Below are positions 1 to 9,174 of a stretch of 64,000 bases of DNA, in pieces; positions within the stretch are counted from its first letter, which is position 1, and the number at the start of each line of letters is the position of its first letter. The stretch comes from Streptomyces sp. 11x1. GTDB lineage: Bacteria; Actinomycetota; Actinomycetes; Streptomycetales; Streptomycetaceae. The notes beneath the pieces were generated by a model that worked only from the letters and a program-made list of their open reading frames with translations, made no database searches and was not told the origin of the DNA. The translations under genes were made by a program, and so were the position numbers. Where the stretch lies: positions 6,907,001 through 6,971,000 of the forward strand of contig NZ_CP122458.1 of the NCBI RefSeq assembly GCF_032598905.1, in the 5' to 3' direction.

Positions 1-121
1 CGGGGCGCTTGTGCCTGTGCCGAGAGCCCGATCGTGCTCGGCCCTCCTGATTTCTTGAGGCTCGGTTCGCCTCCGGGGCGCTTGTGCCTGTGCCGAGAGC
101 CCGATCGTGCTCGGCCCTCCT
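1..121. repeat. 48-bp direct repeat pair at the left edge
   Basis: The first 48 bases recur identically at 74-121, separated by 25 bases. The unit begins CGGGGCGCTTGTGCCTGTGC and ends GGCCCTCCT. No convincing gene covers it. The left copy may continue outside the window. It looks like a small intergenic tandem duplication; function unknown. Confidence 0.75.
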
Positions 122-244
122 TCGTCGGGCGCTGCGCGCGATCGGGCTCTCGACACAGGCGCGCCCCTTCGGCTCACTCGCCGTGGGTGACCGTCGGCTC
201 AGTCGCCCTTCGGTGACTGGTGGTGCCGTAGTACCGGGAAAAGC

Positions 245-463
245 TCACCGGAAGGACTCGGGGAGGGTCAGGCCTTCGCTCTGGTTGCCGTACGGCTGGA
301 CGAAGAGGCAGCGGCCCTTCTCGCCGCGGTTGCCGCAGCGCCACCAGCCGGCCGGGTTCTTGCCCAGCGACTCCAGGTACTGCCGTACTTCCTTGTCCGC
401 CTTGTAGAACGGCAGGGGCTTGCCGCCGCCGCACGGCGGGCAGTGCTTGTAGCTCGTGTCCAC
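245..463 (-). CDS. small zinc-ribbon-like conserved protein
   Basis: A 72-residue protein starting at GTG (461-463 read on the minus strand), chosen because a strong GGGAGG site lies just upstream. It contains CPPCGGG near the N-terminus and a later WWRCGNRGEKGRC segment, so four cysteines could form a small zinc ribbon. It has no signal peptide or membrane segment and is probably cytoplasmic. It is transcribed in the same direction as sodF but lies beyond the hairpin at 591-627, so it is probably a separate unit. I do not recognise a named family; function unknown. A longer reading with a start at 520 is possible but lacks a ribosome binding site. Confidence 0.6.
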   Translation of the reverse strand: MDTSYKHCPPCGGGKPLPFYKADKEVRQYLESLGKNPAGWWRCGNRGEKGRCLFVQPYGNQSEGLTLPESFR

Positions 464-590
464 GCGACCTCCCGTCGGTCCGGTCCGCCGGATCGGGAAT
501 CCGGCCGGAAACGGGAGCATAGGGCGAAAAATGAGGAAGCGGTCAGACCGGAATGCGTCCTGCCGTGGCGTGTTCCGGCGGTCGGAGGGC

Positions 591-627
591 GAGAACCCCC
601 GCGAGTCACGTCCTCGCGGGGGTTCTC
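591..627 (-). terminator. rho-independent-type hairpin downstream of sodF
   Basis: A perfect 15-bp stem (591-605 with 613-627, GAGAACCCCCGCGAG and its complement) with a 7-base loop. It lies 66 bases past the sodF stop, which suits a terminator for sodF. The plus strand continues with CCCTTTTC, so it could also stop transcription in that direction. Confidence 0.75.
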
Positions 628-692
628 CCTTTTCCCGCCTGCCCGGTGAAGGTTGAGAAGACGATCACGAGCAGGGCGTCTCGGCCGCCGGC

Positions 693-1334
693 TCAGGGGG
701 TCAGCAGCAGCACATCCGCGCGGGACCGGGCCGCCGCGTAACGGCGGGCCACGTCCTGCCAGTTCACGACGGCCCACATGGCGTCGATGAAGTCGACCTT
801 CTGGTTCTTGTACTGAAGGTAGAAGGCGTGCTCCCAGGCGTCGAAGACCAGGATCGGGGTCGATCCCTGGCCGACGTTGCCCTGGTGGTCGTAGACCTGC
901 TCGACGACCAGCCGCCCGCTCAGCGGCTCGTAGGCCAGCACGCCCCAGCCCGAGCCCTGGGTGGTCGCGGCGGCCTTGGTCAACTGGGCTTTGAAGCCCG
1001 CGAAGGAGCCGAAGGACTCGGCGATGGCGTCCGCCAGCTCACCGACCCCGTCCTTCTCCAAGGGCTCGCCGCCGCCGTCGCCGGTCATGTTCTGCCAGTA
1101 GATCGAGTGCAGGATGTGGCCGGAGAGGTGGAAGGCCAGGCTCTTCTCCAGGCCGTTGATCGCCCCCCAGCTCTCCTTGTCCCGCGCCTCGGCCAGCTGC
1201 TCCAGGGTGTCGTTGGCTCCCTTGACGTAGGCCGCGTGGTGCTTGTCGTGGTGCAGCTCGATGATCTCGGGGCTGATCACGGGTGCCAGCGCCGCGTAGT
1301 CGTACGGCAGTTCAGGAAGCGTGTAGACGGGCAT
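693..1334 (-). CDS. sodF: Fe-type superoxide dismutase SodF
   Basis: Converts superoxide to hydrogen peroxide and oxygen in the cytoplasm. The 213-residue product has the Fe/Mn SOD signature: [12 protein letters not shown] at the start, the first metal histidine at residue 28 in [17 protein letters not shown], and the C-terminal [15 protein letters not shown] with the Asp and His metal ligands. GGDGGG and the AATTQGSGW region fit the iron-dependent type found in Streptomyces. Start ATG at 1334 has a GGAGGGG site 6 bases upstream. The Nur-type operator at 1357-1373 predicts repression when nickel is sufficient, when the nickel enzyme SodN replaces it. Monocistronic, ending at the 591-627 hairpin. 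Family and function are secure; the metal preference is inferred from genus and regulation. Confidence 0.93.
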   Translation of the reverse strand: MPVYTLPELPYDYAALAPVISPEIIELHHDKHHAAYVKGANDTLEQLAEARDKESWGAINGLEKSLAFHLSGHILHSIYWQNMTGDGGGEPLEKDGVGELADAIAESFGSFAGFKAQLTKAAATTQGSGWGVLAYEPLSGRLVVEQVYDHQGNVGQGSTPILVFDAWEHAFYLQYKNQKVDFIDAMWAVVNWQDVARRYAAARSRADVLLLTP

Positions 1335-1356
1335 GGGGGTCCCCTCCGACCTCTTA

Positions 1357-1373
1357 TTGCAAGCTACTTGCAA
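1357..1373. promoter_or_regulatory. Nur-type operator upstream of sodF
   Basis: TTGCAA-GCTAC-TTGCAA matches, as I recall it, the Nur consensus tTGCaa-N5-ttGCAA. Nur is the nickel-responsive Fur-family repressor of Streptomyces. The site ends 23 bases before the sodF start, where it would block transcription. Seen directly: both half-sites perfect with a 5-base spacer. Inferred: repression by nickel-loaded Nur. Confidence 0.8.
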
Positions 1374-1421
1374 GTGCACACTAGCAGCAAGAGACTGTAG
1401 GGGCCTGTCCGGGCACGCCAA

Positions 1422-1467
1422 AGGGCCCTCGCGTGAACCGACCGTCCGTCCTCCGCGCGAGGGCCCT
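1422..1467 (-). terminator. terminator of the first amino-acid permease gene
   Basis: A 12-bp perfect stem, AGGGCCCTCGCG (1422-1433) with its complement (1456-1467), around a 22-base loop. It sits just past the permease stop at 1483 and upstream of the sodF promoter, so it insulates the two units. Confidence 0.65.
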
Positions 1468-1482
1468 GAAGTGTGAGGGGGA

Positions 1483-2868
1483 TCAGCGCGCGGCGCGCGC
1501 CCGCTGCCGGGCGTACCCGACCGCCGCCAGGATCAGCGTCATCCCGCCGGTCCAGTACAACTGCGTCCGCGTCCCCGGCTCCCGGGCCATGAGGACGAAC
1601 ACGGCGGCCATCCCCGCGAGCGCCACCCAGGTCAGCCACGGAAACGCCCACATCCGCACGACCAGCCGCTCCGGGGCCTCCCGCTCGATACGGCGGCGCA
1701 GGAGCAACTGGGAGACGGCGATGAGGATCCAGACGACGAGGACGACCGCCCCGATCATGTTCAGCAGCCAGGGGAATACGTCGTCGGGGCGCCAGTAGCT
1801 GAGCAGGACGCAGAGGAAGCCGAAGACGCTGGAGGCCAGGACCGCGATCCGCGGGACCCCACCCGACACCCAGCCGATCGCCTTCGGGCCCTGCCCGCGC
1901 GCCACCAGGGAGTACGCGATCCGGGACGAGCCGTAGATGTTGGCGTTCATCGCGCTCAGCAGGGCCACCAGTACGACCACGTTCATCACCTGACCGGCGC
2001 CGGGGATCCCCAGGTGGTCGAGCGCGGCGACGTACGGGCCCTTCTCCACGACCTCCTCGGAGTCCCACGGGACGAGGGTGACGATGACCGCCATGGAGCC
2101 GATGTAGAAGAGGGCGATGCGCCACATCGCCGTACGGACCGCCGTGGCCACGCCCTTCACCGGGTCCTCGGACTCGGCCGCCGCGATCGTCACGGTCTCC
2201 AGACCGCCGTACGCGAAGATCGACGCCAGCAGGCCGATGACCAGGCCGTCCGTGCCGCCCGGCAGTAGACCGCCCTCGCCGGTCAGGTTGGCGAGGCCGG
2301 GCGCTTCGGTGCCGGGCAGGACACCGGCGACGGCCAGCACGCCCAGCACCAGGAACAGGGAGATCGCGCCGACCTTCAGCGCGGCGAACCAGAACTCGAA
2401 CTCGCCGAAGTTCTTCACGGCGGCCAGATTGGTGCCCAGGAACACCAGCATGAACAGCGCCACCCAGGCCCACTCGGGCGTCCCCGGCAGCCACCCCGCC
2501 ACGATCTTCGCGGCGCCGATGCCCTCCAGGCCGACGGCCGTGCAGAGCAGCACCCAGAACGACCAGCCGGCCGTGAAGCCCGCCCACGGACCGATGGCGC
2601 GTTCGGCGTGCGCGGAGAAAGAGCCCGAGGAGGGATACGCGGCGGACATCTCGCCGAGCATCCGCATCACCAGCATGACGAGGAGCCCGGAGAGCGCGTA
2701 CGCGAGGACGATCGAGGGACCGGCGGCGGCGATGCCCGCCCCCGACCCGACGAAGAGGCCCGCGCCGATCACACCGCCGAGGGCGATCATCGACAGGTGG
2801 CGCTGCTTGAGGCCGTGGGACAGGGACGCGTCGGACTCTTGTGGAGCCTTGACGGAGGTGCTGGGCAT
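1483..2868 (-). CDS. APC-family amino-acid permease
   Basis: A 461-residue integral membrane transporter of the amino acid-polyamine-organocation superfamily (AAT/GabP-like branch), importing amino acids in symport with protons. The N-terminal cytoplasmic stretch is followed by the family hallmark [20 protein letters not shown] in the first helix, [19 protein letters not shown] after helix 2-3, and about 12 hydrophobic segments. The length is normal. The substrate cannot be read from the sequence; GABA, asparagine, proline or aromatic amino-acid carriers all look like this. It is related to the interrupted permease at 7419-8897, sharing the same landmarks. Divergent from bioY, with a 454-base intergenic region between. 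Confidence 0.88.
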   Translation of the reverse strand: MPSTSVKAPQESDASLSHGLKQRHLSMIALGGVIGAGLFVGSGAGIAAAGPSIVLAYALSGLLVMLVMRMLGEMSAAYPSSGSFSAHAERAIGPWAGFTAGWSFWVLLCTAVGLEGIGAAKIVAGWLPGTPEWAWVALFMLVFLGTNLAAVKNFGEFEFWFAALKVGAISLFLVLGVLAVAGVLPGTEAPGLANLTGEGGLLPGGTDGLVIGLLASIFAYGGLETVTIAAAESEDPVKGVATAVRTAMWRIALFYIGSMAVIVTLVPWDSEEVVEKGPYVAALDHLGIPGAGQVMNVVVLVALLSAMNANIYGSSRIAYSLVARGQGPKAIGWVSGGVPRIAVLASSVFGFLCVLLSYWRPDDVFPWLLNMIGAVVLVVWILIAVSQLLLRRRIEREAPERLVVRMWAFPWLTWVALAGMAAVFVLMAREPGTRTQLYWTGGMTLILAAVGYARQRARAAR

Positions 2869-3322
2869 GGGCGCGGTTCGTCCGATGCGTGAGACGGCAA
2901 AAGCGCCGACAGTCTGAACAGCCCCTCCATACGCACGGAGAGGCTGTCCGCTATCCGGACGCGACCGGTACGGAAGGTGACTGCGCGGCTACGTGCCGGG
3001 CCCGGGCAGCCATGCGTCCGAAGCCGGCAAAGCGGAGCCCACCGCTGCCCGGGCGGCGACCGACGGGCGAGACGGCACCTGTGCACCCCGTCGACCCGAT
3101 TGGTGAAACCCTACAGATGCGAGTCGACGCCCCGTCAGGTCCCAAGCGGCTTCACCTCAGTGACCGGTGTCACGCCGTACCAGGTGTAACCAGCATCCTT
3201 TGTTCGAAGTCAACCAAGCCGTCGTTCATGCCTTTGTCGAGCGCTGATGATGTCCGGCCCGAGTCGGCTGGGATAGCGTCACCGTGTCCCCGCCCCCGTC
3301 ACCCGCCGGAGTGAGCCCCAAC
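2869..3322. other. divergent intergenic region, permease/bioY
   Basis: No convincing gene. It must hold the promoters of the permease (leftward) and bioY (rightward). The only operator-like element I see is GTGAC-CGGT-GTCAC at 3160-3173, a short inverted repeat. Nothing matches a biotin-repressor site clearly enough to name it. Confidence 0.5.
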
Positions 3323-3907
3323 ATGAGCACCGCCGTCGCCACGTCAGCCCGCCCCGGCGAGGTCCTTGCCGACCGTCTGCCCTTCTCCGGCGCCCGCGCC
3401 CGCGACATCGCGCTCGTGGTGGGCGGTGCCGCGCTCACCGGGCTCGCCGCCCAGATCGCGGTGCCCGTGCCGGGTTCGCCGGTCCCGGTCACCGGCCAGA
3501 CCTTCGCGGCCCTGCTCGTCGGCACCACCCTCGGCGCGGGCCGCGGTGTCGCCGCCCTCGCCCTGTACGCGCTGGCCGGCCTGGCCGGTGTGCCGTGGTT
3601 CGCCAACGGCACGTCCGGCGTCGGCGTCTCCTTCGGCTACATCCTCGGAATGGTCCTGGCGGTCGCCGCCGTGGGTGCCCTGGCCCGTCGCGGCGGCGAC
3701 CGGGCCACGCTGCGGATGGCCGGCACGATGCTCGTCGGCGAGGCGATCATCTACGCCGTCGGTGTCCCGTACCTCGCGGCCACCGCCGACATCAGCCTCT
3801 CCTCCGCCGTCGCGCTCGGCCTCACCCCCTTCCTGATCGGCGACGCCCTCAAGGTCGTACTGGCCATGGGCCTGCTGCCGACGGCGTGGAAGCTGCTCAA
3901 GAAGTGA
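3323..3907 (+). CDS. bioY: BioY biotin transporter, S component
   Basis: Membrane substrate-binding (S) subunit of an energy-coupling-factor biotin importer. The 194-residue protein has six hydrophobic segments and BioY-type motifs: GAALTGLAAQIAVPVPGSP leading to PVTGQTFAALLVGTTLGA, LYALAGLAGVPWFA, and GEAIIYAVGVPYLA followed by PFLIGDALKVVLA. Start ATG 3323 has GGAG 10 bases upstream; an earlier in-frame start at 3284 would add 13 proline-rich residues. No bioM/bioN energizing genes are next to it, so it either works alone, as reported for some BioY proteins, or uses components encoded elsewhere. Followed by the hairpin 3944-3999. Confidence 0.88.
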   Translation: MSTAVATSARPGEVLADRLPFSGARARDIALVVGGAALTGLAAQIAVPVPGSPVPVTGQTFAALLVGTTLGAGRGVAALALYALAGLAGVPWFANGTSGVGVSFGYILGMVLAVAAVGALARRGGDRATLRMAGTMLVGEAIIYAVGVPYLAATADISLSSAVALGLTPFLIGDALKVVLAMGLLPTAWKLLKK

Positions 3908-3943
3908 CACAGGTGACGCCCCGCCACTGAGCGGGCGCCGCCC

Positions 3944-3999
3944 CCGAAGAGGCTCGCCGGGTCGTCGTCCACCGACCGCACCACGGCGAGCCTCTTCGG
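3944..3999. terminator. bidirectional terminator between bioY and the LPQTG gene
   Basis: A 16-bp perfect stem, CCGAAGAGGCTCGCCG (3944-3959) and complement (3984-3999), with a 24-base loop. It lies between the convergent ends of bioY and the surface-protein gene and can serve both. Confidence 0.75.
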
Positions 4000-4085
4000 C
4001 ATTCATGCGTGCGCGCCAACTGTGTTCTTGCGTGCGCGGCACCTGTGTTCAGACATTCGCGCTTCCCGTGTTCGGGCCTCCCGGG

Positions 4086-4868
4086 TCAGGACTCCTGCCG
4101 GGCCCGCCGCTGGTTCCACCACAGGCCCGCCGCACCGGCGGAGACGAGCGCGGCGCCCGCCAGGCCCAGCGGCAGGACCCGGTCGGCCGGACCGGTCTGC
4201 GGCAGCTCGTCCGGCGTGTCGTCCTTCCCACCACCACCACCACCGCCACCGCCGCTGCCCCCGTCATCGTCTCCGCCACCGGGGGTGACCGGACTGTTGT
4301 CGGTGCCGAGGAGCAGCGGGGTCGCGGGCTCGTTCGGTGCCTGGTTGGTCGTACCGAACGGGACCGGCCCCTGCTGCCAGTACGTCTTCGACCCGTCGGC
4401 GTTCTGCACCGGCAGACAGATCTTGCCCTGCTTGCTCAGGTCGTACGTGGCATCGATCGCATAGGTCTTCGACTTTCCGGCCGCCAGATCGTCGATCGCG
4501 CACGCGAAACCGCTGTTCGCGCCGTCGGGAAGATCTCCCTCCGGAATTGCCGAACAACCCTGGACATTCTTGACCGTCATGCCGTCGAAACCGACCACGA
4601 GCAATCGGATTTCGCCACTCGCTTTGCTTCCCTCGTTCTTCACGACGCCGGTGATATCGGTTTCCCCGGACTTGTTGTCGACGTTGATCTCCTTGGACAG
4701 CAGCGTCGAGAGCTTCACGTCCGCCGGTGCCGCGTCCACGGTCTTTCCTCCATGATTGCTCAATCCCCCCTCGTCGTCCGCCGAGGCCGTGAAGCCGAGG
4801 ATCATCACCGACGTGAACGACGCGGTGAGCAGCGATCCGGCGATGGCAGTCTTACGATGAGAACTCAT
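4086..4868 (-). CDS. secreted LPXTG-type surface protein
   Basis: A 260-residue exported protein expected to be covalently linked to the cell wall by sortase. It starts at ATG 4868 (AAGGGGG upstream) with a signal peptide, MSSHRKTAIAGSLLTASF followed by SVMILGFTASA. A central domain of about 150 residues contains two cysteine-bearing segments (VQGCSAIPEG and FACAIDDLA) and GKICLPV. It is followed by a Gly/Asp-rich spacer with nine consecutive glycines. The sorting signal is at the C-terminus: LPQTG at residues 222-226, a hydrophobic helix and the basic tail RRARQES. The central domain is not one I can name. Divergent from the kinase at 5040. The sorting signal is clear; the role at the cell surface is unknown. 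Confidence 0.8.
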   Translation of the reverse strand: MSSHRKTAIAGSLLTASFTSVMILGFTASADDEGGLSNHGGKTVDAAPADVKLSTLLSKEINVDNKSGETDITGVVKNEGSKASGEIRLLVVGFDGMTVKNVQGCSAIPEGDLPDGANSGFACAIDDLAAGKSKTYAIDATYDLSKQGKICLPVQNADGSKTYWQQGPVPFGTTNQAPNEPATPLLLGTDNSPVTPGGGDDDGGSGGGGGGGGGKDDTPDELPQTGPADRVLPLGLAGAALVSAGAAGLWWNQRRARQES

Positions 4869-5039
4869 GTTCCATCCCCCTTGCGTCCCCCTGGCCGTGC
4901 CTGAATTCACGGCCTATGAAGAGGTACCACAAGATTTCCCAGCACTATGCTGGTGCGGCACGAAGTGTGACCAATGCGCGACGATGTGGTTCTTCTGAGG
5001 CGCGTGCGGTCATTTGTGAAAGGGTTGTCGAAGGGGGGC

Positions 5040-7334
5040 ATGGGGGTGCCGGAAATAACGCGGGGCGGTGTTCCTGGTCTTGTCGTGGCCGACCGTTATC
5101 GGCTGGTCGAATGCATCGGTCAAGGCGGAATGGGGCGGGTCTGGCGGGCCACCGACGAAATACTCGACCGGCAGGTCGCCGTCAAGGAAATGCGTATCGA
5201 CGGTCAGGACCCGGAGGACAGCCGCACCCGGCGCGAGCGGACCCTGCGCGAGGCCAGGGCCACGGCCCGGATCGACCATCCCAACGTCGTACGCGTCTAC
5301 GACGTCGTCGACGCGGGTGAGCGGCTCTGGATCGTCATGGAACTGGTCGACGGCCGCTCCCTGGAACGGCTGGTGGCGGAGGACGGCCCTCTGGACGCGC
5401 ACGACACGGCCCGGATCGGCCTCGAACTGGTCGACGCGCTGGGCCAGGTGCACGCCCAGGGGGTCCTGCACCGCGACATCAAACCGGCCAACGTCCTGAT
5501 CAGGCGCACGGGCATCCACCGGGCCGTCCTCACGGACTTCGGCATCGCCGCCTTCCAGAACGCCGAGGCCCTCACCATGGCCGGCATGCTCGTCGGTTCC
5601 CCCGACTACATGGCCCCCGAGCGGGTCTCCGGCCGCCCCCAGGGCCCGCCCTCCGACCTCTGGTCCCTCGGCGCCACGCTCTGCGCCGCCCTCGGCGGAC
5701 GTTCCCCCTTCTCGCGCTCCACCACTCTCGCCACCCTCCACGCCGTCCTCTACGAGGAGCCCGAACTCCCCGCCGCCGCGGGCCCCCTCCAGCACCTCCT
5801 GGCCGCCCTCCTCGACAAGGCCCCCGAGGCCCGACCGGGCCTGCCCCACCTCATCGAGGCACTGCGTGCCGTCACCACACCCCCGGCGGCCGCCCCACAG
5901 GCGGCCAGGAGGCCGACGGAACCGGCACCGCCGGAGTCGGAGGAACCCCGGCCCACCGGCGAGCCGAGCGAACCGGCCCAGGGGGACCCTGGAGCCGACC
6001 ACGCCCAAGCGGGCCGCGATGACGCGGAGTCGGGCATCGCAGCACCAGGCATCGCAGCATCAGCCACCTCGACATCAGGCACCACGGCATCAGGCACCAC
6101 GGCATCAGGCACCACGGCATCAGGCACCACGGCATCAGGTATCACCACACCGAACGCCACCGCACCCGGCAGTGCGGCATCCGTAGCCGCCGACCTCGAC
6201 CAGCCGACCGCGAGCCCTCCGACGCCGCTGCCAACGCCGACGCTGATGCCGACGCCCGACGAGAGGCCGGGGCCACCGGACGGAAACGGGCAACCGCCGA
6301 CCGGCCCCGCCCCGGAAGCGGAGGCGACGCCCCCTTCCCCCGCACGACACCCCACGCCCGCACCCCACCCGACTCCACCAGCACACCGCACCCCCACAGT
6401 CCGTTCCATCCCGGAACCCGACCGAGCCACCACGCCCGTCCTCCGCGGCACCCCTCCCTCCACCCCTCCCTCCCCTCCCGCGTCTCAGCCCCCGGCAGAC
6501 CCCCGTCTCCCCGAGTCCGACCCCGATCCGGCGCCCGAGCGCTCCCCTCACAGCGACCTACCGACCAGGCCCCGGCGCACCTCGACTCCCACCCCCGCAG
6601 CGCACCCCACTCCCACTCCCACCCCCATGCCGTCCGGCGAACTGCCCGGCCCGCCCGTGCCGTCCCGGCATACGGAGCCGGACGGTCCCACGAGCCCCGA
6701 GGGCCGCGGTCGGCGCAACCGCCGTATCGGCCTCGTCGCTGCCGCCGCCGTGGCCGTGACCGCCGCCGTGGCCGCGGTCGTCGTACCTGCGGTGAACGGC
6801 TCGCCCGACGACAAGGGAGGCAAAGACGACAAGGCGTCGTCGTCGACGACGGCCTCGCCCTCCGCCTCCTCCCCGTCCCCCACCGTCGCCGGCACGTCCC
6901 GGCCACCGAAGCTGCTGCCGGGCGCCCGCACGGAGGCCGGTGTGTTCGCCTGGGTCCCGCCCGACGGCTTCTCCCGGGAGGTGCACGCCGGCGCGGAGGT
7001 GCACTACACCTCGCCGGACGCCCGGCAGGAGATCGTCGGCAAGGCCTCGCTCGCGCGCGGTGATCTGCTGGAGCAGTGGCGGAAGAAGGAGAAGAGCACC
7101 AGCGAGGGGCCGGGATACCAGCGAATCCGCCTGGAGGAGACGGAGTTCCGTGGCAGGCCCGCCGTCGTGTGGGAGTACACCGTCACCGCCCAGGAACTGC
7201 CCTGGCACGTCCGCTCCCTGGGCTTCAACACCGGCGGCAAGTCGTACCAGCTGACCACCTGGTACCACCCCGACATCGAGGACCGCGCCCTCCCGATCTA
7301 CGAGAAGGTCGAGGAGAGCTTCACTCCGCTGTAG
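5040..7334 (+). CDS. transmembrane Ser/Thr protein kinase with extracytoplasmic domain
   Basis: A 764-residue Hanks-type kinase. The kinase domain (about residues 15-275) has the GQGGMG loop, VAVKE with catalytic Lys49, HRDIKPAN at 144-151 with catalytic Asp146, DFGIA from Asp166, and an APE motif. Then comes a low-complexity Pro/Thr/Ser/Ala linker of about 280 residues, including a TTASG repeat. A single membrane helix lies near 563-586 (RIGLVAAAAVAVTAAVAAVV). The outer domain of about 145 residues (LLPGARTEAGVFAWVPPDGF to the end) has no PASTA repeats; it resembles small ligand-binding or lipoprotein-like domains and may sense an external signal. Start ATG 5040 is preceded by AAGGGGGG; the reading frame is open back to 4974. 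Substrates unknown. Confidence 0.88.
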   Translation: MGVPEITRGGVPGLVVADRYRLVECIGQGGMGRVWRATDEILDRQVAVKEMRIDGQDPEDSRTRRERTLREARATARIDHPNVVRVYDVVDAGERLWIVMELVDGRSLERLVAEDGPLDAHDTARIGLELVDALGQVHAQGVLHRDIKPANVLIRRTGIHRAVLTDFGIAAFQNAEALTMAGMLVGSPDYMAPERVSGRPQGPPSDLWSLGATLCAALGGRSPFSRSTTLATLHAVLYEEPELPAAAGPLQHLLAALLDKAPEARPGLPHLIEALRAVTTPPAAAPQAARRPTEPAPPESEEPRPTGEPSEPAQGDPGADHAQAGRDDAESGIAAPGIAASATSTSGTTASGTTASGTTASGTTASGITTPNATAPGSAASVAADLDQPTASPPTPLPTPTLMPTPDERPGPPDGNGQPPTGPAPEAEATPPSPARHPTPAPHPTPPAHRTPTVRSIPEPDRATTPVLRGTPPSTPPSPPASQPPADPRLPESDPDPAPERSPHSDLPTRPRRTSTPTPAAHPTPTPTPMPSGELPGPPVPSRHTEPDGPTSPEGRGRRNRRIGLVAAAAVAVTAAVAAVVVPAVNGSPDDKGGKDDKASSSTTASPSASSPSPTVAGTSRPPKLLPGARTEAGVFAWVPPDGFSREVHAGAEVHYTSPDARQEIVGKASLARGDLLEQWRKKEKSTSEGPGYQRIRLEETEFRGRPAVVWEYTVTAQELPWHVRSLGFNTGGKSYQLTTWYHPDIEDRALPIYEKVEESFTPL
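6074..6133 (+). repeat. four 15-bp tandem repeats in the kinase linker
   Basis: ATCAGGCACCACGGC occurs four times in perfect tandem, encoding repeats of SGTTA. As the unit is a multiple of three, copy-number change would lengthen or shorten the linker without breaking the frame. Confidence 0.85.
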
Positions 7335-7358
7335 ATCCCACCGTGGGCACGAAAAAGA

Positions 7359-7391
7359 GGGCCCGGTGGCGGAAGAACCACCACCGGACCC
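7359..7391 (-). terminator. terminator of the interrupted permease gene
   Basis: Read on the minus strand, GGGTCCGGTGG pairs with CCACCGGGCCC (one wobble), followed by CTCTTTTTCG, a rare true T-run for this GC-rich genome. It lies just past the stop at 7419, and 25 bases past the convergent kinase stop. Confidence 0.75.
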
Positions 7392-7418
7392 CTATCCGGA
7401 CCTACGAGCCGATCACGG

Positions 7419-8897
7419 TCAACTCACCGTGTCGGACACCTTCTCGGCGGACCCGGCGGCGGACCCGGCGGCGGACTTCCCGCCACCGACCTTCTCCTTC
7501 ACGAGCGCGATGCCGACCACGACCGCCGCGACCAGCAGCGACAGCAACAGGATCTCGCGGTTGCCGTGTTCGGTGTCGGTGAGCATGTAGCCGAGGACGA
7601 AGAGGATCAGCCCGATGGTGGCCCACGTCAGATACGGGTACAGCCACATCTTCACGACGAGCTTCTCCGGCGTCTCCCGCTTGATGATCCGCCGCATCCG
7701 CAGCTGGGAGAAGCAGATGACGAGCCACACGAACAGGGCGACCGCACCGGAGGAGTTGACCAGGAAGAGGAAGACACCCTCGGGGAAGAAGTAGTTGAAG
7801 ATGACCGCGACGAACCCGAAGACCACCGAGGACAGGATGGCCGCCATCGGCACACCCCGCGCGTTCGTACGGCCGAACGCGCGCGGCGCGTCCCCGCGCG
7901 TCCCCAGCGAGAACGCCATCCGCGACGCGGTGTAGAGACCGGAGTTGAGACAGGACAGCACCGAGGTCAGCACGATGAAGTTCATGATCTGCCCGGCGTG
8001 CGCGATGCCGAGGGAGTCCAGGGCGGCCACGTAGGAGCCCTTCTCCTTGATCGACGGGTCGTTCCACGGGAGCAGGGTCACCACGACGAAGATCGAGCCG
8101 AGGTAGAAGACGCCGATCCGCCAGATGATGCTGTTGGTGGACTTCGTCACCGCCTTCTGCGGGTTCTCCGTCTCCCCGGCGGCCAGGGTGGCGATCTCGC
8201 TGCCCATGAACGAGAAGACGACCAGCAGCACACCGATGAGGATGGTGCCCGCGCCATTGGGCAGGAACCCGCCGTGGTCCGTCAGATTCGCGAGCCCGGC
8301 CTTCTCGGTCTCGGCCCCCGGCAGCACCCCGAAGACCGCCAGTCCGCCCACCACGATGAACGCGGCGATCGCGACGACCTTGATCCCGGCGAACCAGAAC
8401 TCGAACTCACCGTAGGAGCCCACCGACACCAGGTTCGTGGCGGTCAGCACGATCATCACGATCAGCGCCCAGCCCCACTGCGGTACGGCGGGGATCCAGC
8501 CCTCCAGGATCACCGCACCCGCGGTCGCCTCGACCGCGAGCACGACGACCCAGAAGAACCACTACAGCCAGCCGATCGAGAACCCGGCCCAGCGCCCGAG
8601 CGCGCGGTCGGCGTGGGCGGAGAACGAACCCGAGGTCGGGTTGGCGGCGGACATCTCACCGAGCATCCGCATCACCAGTACCACCATCGTGCCCACGAGC
8701 GCGTACGACAGCAGGATGCCGGGGCCGGCCGTGGCGATGCCGGAACTGGACCCGACGAAGAGGCCGGCGCCGATGACACCCCCGATGGCGATCATCGACA
8801 GATGACGGTTCTTGAGGCCGGCGTGCAGACCGGGGGAGGGGGGAGAGGAGGAGCCCGGTGTGTCTGCCTGGTCCGCCAGAGTCGGCTGGGAGGTCAT
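7419..8897 (-). pseudogene. APC-family amino-acid permease interrupted by an amber codon
   Basis: The full-length reading is a 492-codon amino-acid permease starting at ATG 8897 (AAAGGAAA upstream). The N-terminal part has [20 protein letters not shown] and [22 protein letters not shown]. After GFSIGWL an in-frame TAG (8562-8564) stops translation; the same frame continues as WFFWVVVLAVEATAGAV through the rest of a normal 12-helix permease. A tyrosine codon TAC/TAT in place of TAG would restore a continuous protein, so one substitution explains it. The flanking frame shows no other damage. It could be a recent loss of function, a sequencing error, or rare readthrough. Substrate unknown. Alternative expressed pieces would be 8562-8897 (N-terminal fragment) and 7419-8543 (C-terminal fragment). 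Confidence 0.82.
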
Positions 8898-9075
8898 GGG
8901 GGGAGGTTTCCTTTGCGCCGTTGTGGGGACTTCCGTGCGTCTGCCCAAGGACCACCCGATCGACTCTCGTCAGAGCGGGAGACGAGAGTGCACAGCTGGG
9001 GGCCGGATGGACCGCCGTAAAGATCGATCCAGCGAATCGGAGGTGAAAGGAATCCTGAACCTTTGAATCCAGATT

Positions 9076-9096
9076 TTTACTTGAGATTTACTTGAG
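9076..9096. promoter_or_regulatory. 11-bp-spaced direct repeat upstream of rpiB
   Basis: TTTACTTGAG occurs at 9076-9085 and again at 9087-9096, one helical turn apart, in an unusually AT-rich stretch between the divergent permease and rpiB. It has the geometry of a direct-repeat activator or repressor site, but I cannot match it to a known regulator. Confidence 0.35.
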
Positions 9097-9174
9097 GTTT
9101 CGCGGCCCGGCTCGCGCTTTCCTGGTCCCGCACCCCGTCGTGCCGCGCCGAAACACGCGTGTCACACTCGGACC

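Noticed and set aside
3180..3322. Biotin repressor site ahead of bioY
   Set aside because: TTTGTTCGAAGTCAACCAA was considered, but the half-sites do not match BirA or BioQ motifs well enough.
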